Shown here piece after piece: positions 55,685 through 64,000 of a stretch of DNA of 64,000 nucleotides. A program made the translations under genes and the position numbers. The notes beneath the pieces are model-generated. The model saw nothing but the letters and a program-made list of their open reading frames with translations, was not told the origin of the DNA and did no database searches. The DNA is from Anaeromyces robustus (taxonomy: Eukaryota > Neocallimastigomycota > Neocallimastigomycetes > Neocallimastigales > Neocallimastigaceae), in NCBI GenBank assembly GCA_002104895.1, contig MCFG01000345.1, positions 1 through 64,000 of the forward strand, in the 5' to 3' direction. Numbering within the stretch: position 1 is the first letter of the stretch; each line of letters opens with the position of its first letter.

Positions 55685-57671
55685 ATGGATTTCACAAATT
55701 TTATTAATATACTAAAAGAAAACTATCCTAATGTTAGTTTATCCGAAGATGAACAAGAATATATTAGTTCATTATTTGAAGATGAAATTAGTATTGAAGA
55801 GTTAAGAGATGTTACAGAAGCTTTTCTTCAAAATGCTGGAATGGAAGAAGATGACTGTAATAATTTTTATTCATTATTAGAAAAAAAGTTTAATTTAAAG
55901 AATGATATTGTAGAAGAACCAGTTAAAGTCGATTCTGTAATTGAAAAAATTATTTTAATAACAATAAATAAAATTAATACTTGTAAATTTTAAATAACAT
56001 TTATTAAAAATTAGTTTTTACCAGAATGTTACTAATTTTAAATTAATTTATTTTTATATTTATATAATTATATAATTATCTTATACATATACATGTATAA
56101 TTGGAAAATTATCATTTAATATTAAATTATTTAACTTTGAATTTTAAAAAAATAATTGAAATTTCGAAATTTGAAATTCAAAAAAGTCAACATTAGAAAA
56201 AAATCTTTCAGCAATGACACTTTCATCTGAATCAAAAAATACTTTATTAACTTCAAAATCACCCTCTCCAACTTCAAAAAAGAGTAAATTAAAATCAAAA
56301 GGTAAAAGAAGAACAAGAAATAAAACAAAAAGTTCTGAAGACGATAAAGAAGATAATAGTGAAGAATATGATTCACTAAAAAATATTAATGCTTTTTCTC
56401 AAGTTTCACGTTATCATACTGAAACTATTGATTCATACGCAAAAGATATTGATCTTAAAGATTTAAATATTTTTGTCGGGGAAAGAGAATTATTATCCAA
56501 TGCCAATTTAAAATTATATCAAGGTGTACATTATGGGTTAATTGGTCAAAATGGAATAGGAAAATCAAGTAATATAAAAATTTTAAAATTTCATTTTTTT
56601 TTTTTTTTTTTTTTTTATTATTATATCGTTATATTATATATATTTTAAAATAAGATATATGAATTGTTTTGTGTTATTTTTTTTTTAATTTTTTTATTTA
56701 TAAATTTAAAAGATATTAAACGAATAAAAAATTTTTTTAATAATAACAATAATAATATTAACAATTAATGTTATTATTTATTTTAATAATAAAAATAGCT
56801 TTATTAAAAGCAATTGGTTATAAATTAATTATTGGGTTCCCAGACCAAGTTCAAACTCATTATGTTGAACAATTAGAAAATGTTAATTTAGATAAACCAG
56901 TCATTGATATTATTTTAGAAAGTGATAAAAAAGCAGAAAGAATTAAAAGAGAACATAAATTACTTCAAGCTGCTGTTGAAGGTTCAGATACTAAAGAAAT
57001 TATAAAAACACTTTTACAAATAAAATATGATAGACTTTGTAATGCTTTAGAAGAACAAGAAAAAATATTTAAAAGAAGAAGTCGTGAACGTGCTAAAGAA
57101 GCTAGAGCTAAATATTTTGTTATTGAAGAACAAGTTAATGAAGCTAAAAAGTAATTATTTATAAATATTTATTTTCATTGAAAATATTGAATATTTATTT
57201 ATTATATATATATATATGTTATTATATATAAATATTATATTTAAAAAAATTTTTTTATTATTAATATTAATCATATTAATAATATTAATTATTATTAATT
57301 ATTATATTAACCATAAAATAATGAATTTATAACTAATTATTTATAAAATATATTATAATTAAGTAATATGACAAAAAAATATTCTCATGATGAAGAACAA
57401 GAACTTGTTTTAGAAGCTACTGAAATGCTTAATGATTTATATATTGAATTAGATATGGTAAAATAAAATATTAATAAATAAATAAATAATTAAATAAATA
57501 ATTCAATAAATAAAAAAATAAATAAATTGATATTTAATATTATATTACCAATAATAATAACAATCTTATAAATTAATTTTTATTTTTATTTTTATTTTTA
57601 TTTTTATTTTTTATTTTTTATTTTTTATTTCTCTAATCAATCAATATTAATATTATTTATATTAAATAATA

Positions 57672-57704
<33 letters not shown>

Positions 57705-59822
57705 GATTGATGCTGATGCTTTATATGCTAAGGCTTCAAAAATTTTAAGTGGTCTTGGTTTTTCTGAAGAATGGCAAAAAGGACCAATGAAGAATTTATC
57801 TGGAGGTTGGAGAATTAGAGCATCATTAGCTCAAGCTTTATTTTTAGAACCATTTATTTTATTATTAGATGAACCTAGTAAGTTTTTTTTTTTTTTTTCC
57901 CATTTATTTTTATTTTTTTTATTTTATTTTCCCTTTTATTTTTTATTATTATTATTTTTTTATTGTTTAAATTTTTTTTTCTTTTTTTTTTGTAATAATA
58001 AGTATTTAAACAAACATTATATATAATTATTATTATTATTTTATTTCTATAGCAAATCATCTTGATTTTCCTGCTATTATTTGGCTTGAAAATTATTTAA
58101 AATCTTTAACTGAAACTACATTAGTTATTGTTTCTCATGACCGTGCTTTCCTTAATCAAGTTGTCAATGAAATTATTGTATTTAAAAATAAAACTTTAAG
58201 ATATTTCTCAGGTAATTATGATATTTATGAACAAACTTATGAAGAAGAACAATTACATAAACAAAGACAAAAAGAAGGTATTGAAAAGAAAAAACAATTA
58301 TTAGAAAAGAATATTCAAAAGAATTTACAAATGGCCAAAAAAAGTGGTGATGATAAAAGACTTGCACAAGTAGCAAGTAGAAAGAAGGTAAAATAATTTT
58401 ATATATTATATCTATAATCTATAAATAAATAATAATAATTATAATAATACACATATATAGATATATTTATATAGATATATTATTTATGTTTATCTTTTTT
58501 TTTATTACCAAATTTATGTTGCTAGCTTTATATATAATTATTTTTTTAACATTATTAATATTATATATATATATATATATTTACTTTTCCATTCATTTAT
58601 AAAATTATTATTAAAAATAATAATAGAAATTAGTAGAAAGAACGGGTCTTGAAAAGAATGCATATGGTCATAGATTTAGACTTAATCGTGATATGGTTGG
58701 TTATTTTGATTCTAATCGTATTGATGTAGAATTAGATACTGCAAATATCATTCCTCATTGGGATATTCCTGAACCAAGTGTATTAAGAAATAAAGATTCT
58801 ATTTTAAAGGTTCAAAATATATCTTTTAAATATGATAAAAATTTACCATGGATATTAAGAGATATTTCATTAAATATTGATATTGGTGATAAAGTTGGTA
58901 TTGTAAGTATATATATATATATTTATTTTATTTAAATATATCATGGGTATATTAAGTTATTATAAAACAAATTATTAATTTATAGTTATATAGTTATTAT
59001 ATTAATTATAAATAATAATTAATAATTAATAATAATAAATAATAATAAATAATAATAAATAATAATAAATAATAATAAATAATAATAAATAATAATAAAT
59101 AATAATAAATAATAATAAATAATAATAATTAATAATAAATAATAATAAATAATAATAATTAATAATAATAATAAATAATAATTTATAAAATATATACTTA
59201 CTTTTTTCGTAATCTATGCTTTTATTATTTATTTTTTTATAATATATTAATTAATACATATAAGATGGGTTCTAATGGTGAAGGTAAATCTACTTTTGTA
59301 TCTTTAATATCTGGTAGATTAACACCAAATGAAGGAACAATTCTTCATCATCCTCAAGCAAAAATTGGATGTTTTGAACAACATGATGTAGAAAAATTAG
59401 TTAATCAATATAAGAATTTAACATGTATAGAATATTTATCTCAATTATATCCAGAAGCCGAAAACCAAGAATTATATAATTTATTAGGATCTTTTGGAGT
59501 TTCAGGATCTTTAGGACAAAATCCTATATATACTTTATCTGGTGGACAAATAGTAAGATTAATTATGGCCTCAATATTTTATAATAAACCACATTTTATT
59601 ATTCTTGATGAACCTACTAATCACTTAGATACTGAAACTATTGAGGTTATGATTAAAAATTTAAAAGAATTTAAAGGATCTGTTATTCTTGTTAGTCACG
59701 ATCAATATTTTGTTGATCAAATTGCTCAAAGAGTATATTATTTAAGAAAACAAAAATTCCATAAATTAGAAGGAGGAGTTAAAGAATATATAAAAATTGT
59801 TAAAAAGGATTTAAAAATATAA
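55685..59822 (+). CDS. GCN20: ABCF-type twin ATPase, Gcn20/ABCF3 family
   Basis: A cytosolic, non-membrane ABC protein; Gcn20 works with Gcn1 on ribosomes to activate the Gcn2 amino-acid-starvation kinase. Eight exons (55685-55982, 56212-56568, 56799-57150, 57364-57457, 57706-57877, 58053-58387, 58627-58902, 59265-59822) give 813 residues. The acidic N-terminal helical region (1-85, [20 protein letters not shown]) resembles the Gcn1-binding end of Gcn20/ABCF3. A Lys/Ser-rich linker follows. The first cassette has Walker [10 protein letters not shown] (211-219), signature LSGGWRIR (398-405) and Walker [13 protein letters not shown]. The second has Walker [10 protein letters not shown] (630-638), signature LSGGQIVR and [12 protein letters not shown]. 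All ATPase motifs are intact. The first donor (TGTAAAT after INKINT) was chosen because it alone gives the phase needed to enter exon 2. An earlier GTAATT in exon 1 has the wrong phase. The stop is followed at once by a 300-bp AAAT microsatellite. Confidence 0.93.
59026..59180. repeat. (AATAATAAAT-type) repeat in an ABCF intron
   Basis: Ten or more near-identical AATAATAAAT units in the last intron of the ABCF gene. Confidence 0.9.
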
Positions 59823-60178
<356 letters not shown>

Positions 60179-60836
60179 TGATTGATCATAATATCTAGTT
60201 AATCTATATTCAATTTACCATATATTAAACTTATTTTTGAATAATATAATGTAGTGAAAAAAAAAAAATTGTAATAAATTTATTATTATTTTATTTATAT
60301 TACTATTGATAAAAAATTAAGTTATAATGTATACTATAATATTGATATAACACTGTTAAGATTCATAATTATTTTTAAGTTTTGTGCTTTTGTGTTATTA
60401 TAATAAAGTTTATTTATTAATATTTATTCACAGATACTATATGAGAAGAACCTTTAAAGATAATCCTTGGGATGTGTCTATTAGTGCAATTCTTTTAGCA
60501 TCTAAAATTGAATATGAATATACTTCTAGAATTTCAAGATATTTAATTAATGAATGCACAAGAACAGCTAAAAAAATTGATAATCCTTATTTTGAATTAA
60601 ATAGAAAAGAAAATTTATAATGAGAATAATAATATTTCTATTATTTCTATGTAAAAATTCTCTTTTGAATAATTTAGACAATTTCTAAATTATATGTTTA
60701 TAATAATTGATAATAATTATAATAATTAATAATAATTAGCAATAAAATTTCATTATATGCATTTATTAATTTTATGTAAAATCCACATTAAATATTAATA
60801 GCAACACAGAATTATATTTAAAAAAAATTATTCCTT
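60179..60836. repeat. Direct repeat, left copy (carries a cyclin exon)
   Basis: This 658-bp block is nearly identical to 63328-63795 over its whole length, except for about 190 extra bases (about 60428-60617) that hold the cyclin exon and its acceptor site. Shared phrases include tgattgatcataatatctag at the left end, acactgttaag in the middle and aaaattattcctt at the right end. The two copies are in the same orientation, 2.5 kb apart. Confidence 0.95.
60434..60620 (+). pseudogene. Isolated cyclin-box exon fragment (Ctk2/cyclin K-like)
   Basis: After a good acceptor (TTTATTCACAG) the frame reads YYMRRTFKDNPWDVSISAIL, then LASKIEYEYTSRISRYLINE, then ECTRTAKKIDNPYFELNRKE, and stops at 60620. 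The pattern Y-x-R-x-x-F-x-x-x-x-W-D-V-x-x-x-A-x-x-L-A-x-K-x-E is helix 2-3 of a cyclin box, closest in feel to transcriptional cyclins (C/K/T, Ctk2). The rest of the cyclin fold is missing on both sides. Upstream lies only the repeat block and the AAAT microsatellite; downstream there is no donor before the stop and no further cyclin sequence. I therefore call it a gene fragment carried by a segmental duplication. The family assignment rests on a single 60-residue exon. Confidence 0.65.
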
Positions 60837-61338
60837 CAGTTTATTTGATCTATTATGATTATTTAAATATTTTATTGTGTAAAATTAATAAAGATTATAT
60901 AAAAACATCTCGACCTAACAGTAGTAAAGAAGAAAAATAATGAAATAAAATGATAGTAGTATTACCATCATAAAACATATTAAAATAACTTCTAAAACCA
61001 TTAAGTGATTAAAAATTATTATTATATCTATATTTATTAATTTTTTATTATATTCGATAATATTCAAAATACAATTATGAAAATAATAATAATAATTATT
61101 TTTATTAATTATTAATTATTAATTATTAATTATTAATTTAATTAATATTATTATTAATAAATGATTTTTTATTAATTATTCTTTATTATATATATTTTTT
61201 GTTTTTTAGCTTATTTTTTTTTATTATTTTTTTTCATTCTATTATATATATTATAAACATTTCATTTTTATTATTATTAAAATTTTATATTTTAAAATTT
61301 TAATAATTAAACATTATAAAGAAAATGAATATTCAAAT
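60837..61338. other. Intergenic region downstream of the LRR gene
   Basis: A/T-rich, with ATTAATT repeats near 61105-61140. No gene is seen. It contains the 3' flank of the minus-strand LRR gene. Confidence 0.6.
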
Positions 61339-62733
61339 TTATATATATAATATAATCATCATCATAAATACAAAGCATACATTTATTATTAAACTTCCAA
61401 TATAATTTGTTTTAGAAAATATAAAACTTGTAGATGAAGATGAAGAAGGATCATTATTAGAAGATGAAGATGAAGAAGGAGAAGGATCATTATTAGTAGA
61501 TGAAGATGAAGACGAAGAAGGATCATTATTATTAACTTCAGTCTTATTTACCTCTTTTCCACAGAATGTATCATCTATATAGTTCATAGGTACATTAACT
61601 GTAGTTACTTTTGTTTTTTTTAACGTATTTGCATTACATGTCGGGGCCTTTTCACCATAATAATTTACTGTTTCTAAATTTGTACAATCTTTAAATGAAT
61701 TATAATTAATTGAGCTTACGTTATATGGAATTGTTATTGAGGTTAAGGATTTACAATTACAAAATACGTTTTCATCTAATGAAGTTACTTTATCTGGAAT
61801 AGTTATAGAGGATAAAGCTGTACAATCTTTAAATGCATTTTTACCAATAGTAGCTAAGGAATTTGATAATTTAATTTCTTTTAAACTTATGCAATAATTA
61901 AATGCCCAGTTTACAATTTCTTCAACAGAATCAGGAATTGTTATTGAGGTTAATTTTTCACAATTACTAAAAGTACTTTGTTCTATAGTTTTAAATTTAC
62001 TGGAATTTGGAAGTGTTACTGAAGATAAACTACTGCATCCATAAAATGCTTCTTTTTGAATAGTTTCAACGGAATCTGGAATTTTTATTGAACTTAATTT
62101 TGTTTTATAAAATGAATTTTTTCCAATGGATTTAACGGAATTTGCAATGTCTACTGAAAGTAAATAACTGCATCCAGAAAATACATCATTTCCAATAGAA
62201 GTAATTCCATTTTCTATTATTACATTTTTCACCGAAGAAAAATTACTACAATGATTACCATTTAACTCTCCTGACCCAGATAAAATAAGCGTATAATTAT
62301 TATTTATGTTATATTCTGCTTTAATATTTCCGTCCTCATTTATAAAATAAGAGATATCTTTAAATTTTAATAAAAAAAAAAAAAAAAATTAATTAATTAA
62401 TTATTACTTTTTTTCTTTTAAAAAAAAAATATTATATTCAATGGTTATAATTCTTAATGTATATATACCATTATCAGTTTTATTTTTATTCTTTTCTTCA
62501 TCACTCACATATCCCCCATCTGTAATAAATAATTATATTTTATAAGGAAAAATCAATGTAAATATGTTATATAAAATTTATATAAGTTAACCTTAATTAT
62601 TATCTCTATTATTAAAAAAAAAAAATTTTTTTTTTTTTATTTAATAAATTCTTTATTTAAAATTACTTACATGCCAATAAAATATTAATTAAGAAAAATA
62701 AAAAACAAATATAAAAATAATAAAAATAGTATC
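61339..62733 (-). CDS. BspA-like leucine-rich-repeat surface protein, probably GPI-anchored; 5' end unresolved
   Basis: The last exon (62357-61339) encodes a typical BspA prelude (YTLILSGSGELN, VIIENGITSIG) and about eight LRR_5-type repeats of 22-24 residues, each like SLTSITIPDSVEEIVNWAFN. A Ser-rich stalk with three NNDPSSSSS units and a hydrophobic C-terminus (YIGSLIINVCFVFMMMIILY) follow, suggesting a GPI-anchor signal. Upstream, 62519-62469 (DGGYVSDEEKNKN) joins in frame. A further piece, 62733-62671, gives a hydrophobic signal-peptide-like run (YYFYYFYICFLFFLINILLA) ending at a GTAAGT donor, but I find no ATG in frame before it. Either a tiny first exon is missed or the start is lost. 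BspA-like LRRs occur in host-associated bacteria and protists and bind surfaces or partner proteins. The gene lies between the two direct-repeat copies. Confidence 0.75.
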
Positions 62734-63327
62734 CTAAAATTTTTTATCTTCCAAAAAATATATATAAATGATATTAAAAATAATGTAACAAAGAAAAAAA
62801 AAGATAAAAAAAATAAAAAAAAAAAAAAAAACAACGATTGGAATTATCAGAAAAGGTTTATCCCAGTAAGAAAAAAAAAAATGAGCATCAATTAATAAAT
62901 TTTCATTTAAAGTTAAAATAATATATATATATAAATGAAGATTTACTTTTTAGGTATAGATAATTATAATAAAAATTTACTTTTAATGAATATGAATGTA
63001 TAGAAATTTAATAAATAAAAAAAAAAACAAAAAAAAAAAAACAAAAAAAGAAACAAAAAAAAAAAAAACCATATATATAGAGAATAACTTAATAATATTT
63101 AAGATAAAATCAAATTTATTAAAAAAAAATTATATATATTGTTTTATTGTATGATATTAAGAAAAAATTCATTTCATACAAATAAGAATAAAATAATTAG
63201 TAAATATTATTATGAATTAAAAAAAAAAGTTTGTTCACTAATTGTATATGTCTAAACTTGAATAAATAATGTAACAAAGAAAAAAAAAAGATAAAAAAAA
63301 TATACATAAAAATAAACATTTATATCT
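62734..63327. other. Region upstream of the LRR gene, no gene seen
   Basis: Contains A-rich tracts (62790-62830, 63020-63070) and a phrase, taatgtaacaaagaaaaaaa, that occurs twice (about 62783 and 63269). The missing start of the LRR gene should be here if the gene is intact. No ATG with a donor in the needed phase was recognised. Confidence 0.5.
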
Positions 63328-63795
63328 TGATTGATCATAATATCTAGTTAATCTATATTCAATTTACCATATATTAAACTTATTTCTGAATAATATAATG
63401 TAGTGAAAAAAAAATTGTAATAAATTTATTTATTATTTTATTTATATTATCTATTGATAAAAAATTAACAGTTATAATGTATACTATAATATTGATATAA
63501 CACTGTTAAGGTTCATAATTATTTTTAAGTTTTGTGCTTTTGTGTTATTATAATAAAGTTTATTTATTAAATTTATAATAAGAATAATAATATTTCTATT
63601 ATTTCTATATAAAAATTCTCTTTTGAATAATTTAGACAATTTCTAAATTATATATTTGTAATAATTGATAATAATTATAATAATTAATAATAATTAGCAA
63701 TAAAATCTCATTATATATATTTATTAATCTTATGTAAAATCCACATTAAATATTAATAGCAACATAGAATTATATTTAAAAAAAAATTATTCCTT
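63328..63795. repeat. Direct repeat, right copy (cyclin exon absent)
   Basis: Counterpart of 60179-60836 at roughly 95% identity by eye. At about 63574 the sequence passes from tttattaa straight to atttataat, so the acceptor, the whole cyclin exon and its stop region are missing while both flanks are kept. Small differences include acactgttaagg for acactgttaaga. Confidence 0.95.
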
Positions 63796-63912
63796 TTTTT
63801 TTTTTTTTTATTTTTTTTTGGTTCGATTTAATTAATTATATAGTAATTAAAACTTTTTTTATTTTTTATTTTTTTTTAAAATAAATAAATAAATAAATAA
63901 ATAATTATAAAA

Positions 63913-63943
<31 letters not shown>

Positions 63944-63952
63944 ATTATAAAA

Positions 63953-63987
<35 letters not shown>

Positions 63988-64000
63988 ATTATAAAATAAA
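63796..64000. repeat. T-rich stretch and (AAAT)n tract at the window end
   Basis: Poly-T at 63796-63820, then AAAT units from about 63870 to the end, interrupted by TTATAA. No gene is seen. The window ends inside the repeat. Confidence 0.9.

Noticed and set aside
55685-55993. A separate 102-residue gene in front of the ABCF gene
   Set aside because: It matches the acidic N-terminal region of Gcn20/ABCF3, and the donor at 55983 gives exactly the phase needed to enter the next exon.
63818-63830. A ggttcgatt string resembling a tRNA T-loop
   Set aside because: It is surrounded by poly-T and AAAT repeats and no cloverleaf arms can be formed.

Overview
ORGANISM. The window looks like nuclear DNA of an anaerobic gut fungus (Neocallimastigomycota: Neocallimastix, Piromyces, Anaeromyces, Orpinomyces and relatives). 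Intergenic DNA and introns are almost pure A/T with many tri-, tetra- and pentanucleotide microsatellites. Genes are split by short GT-AG introns (donors mostly GTAAAT, GTAATT, GTAAGT or GTATAT). Proteins carry long Asn runs. A secreted, intronless GH11 xylanase of rumen-fungus type, a bacterial-type D-lactate dehydrogenase piece and a BspA-like leucine-rich-repeat surface protein sit among ordinary fungal housekeeping genes. I assigned the organism from these features only, with no database search. LAYOUT. 1-13.1 kb, accessory: minus-strand GH11 xylanase with a Thr/Pro repeat linker and a small six-Cys module; a 3-kb gap with coding-like shards; a 5'-truncated D-lactate dehydrogenase; a 1253-residue low-complexity protein with one C-terminal membrane segment. 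14.3-23.7 kb, RNA and transcription: RNA 5'-triphosphatase of the capping enzyme (+), LARP7-type La protein (-) and Paf1-complex subunit Leo1 (+), the last two divergent. 27-39 kb: Dma/CHFR-type FHA-RING ubiquitin ligase (+), U3 snoRNP protein Utp15 (+) and a casein kinase 2 alpha with an added N-terminal membrane segment (-). 41.8-59.8 kb, all +: small secreted Cys-rich protein, glutamyl-tRNA synthetase with GST-like N-terminus and C-terminal EMAPII domain, PRMT5 arginine methyltransferase, and a Gcn20/ABCF3-type ATPase. 60.2-63.8 kb: a near-identical direct repeat; the left copy carries one cyclin exon that the right copy lacks, and a BspA-like LRR gene lies between the copies. HOW THE GENES FIT TOGETHER. 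Nothing resembles an operon. Many of the housekeeping genes concern RNA: cap formation, Leo1 elongation chromatin, LARP7 (U6/telomerase/7SK-type RNAs), Utp15 (rRNA), GluRS, and ABCF (translation control). I rebuilt exons by hand from frame continuity, GT-AG borders and family motifs. Each spliced gene closes exactly in frame, except that the start of the LRR gene was not found. MOST NOTABLE. (1) CK2 alpha with a predicted signal-anchor. (2) GluRS-EMAPII fusion whose first exon is only the ATG. (3) LARP7 with LaM, RRM, xRRM and the terminal HIRF motif in an early-branching fungus. (4) The duplicated block with precise loss of a cyclin exon. (5) The xylanase's unidentified six-Cys C-terminal module. 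I saw no tRNA, rRNA or CRISPR array.
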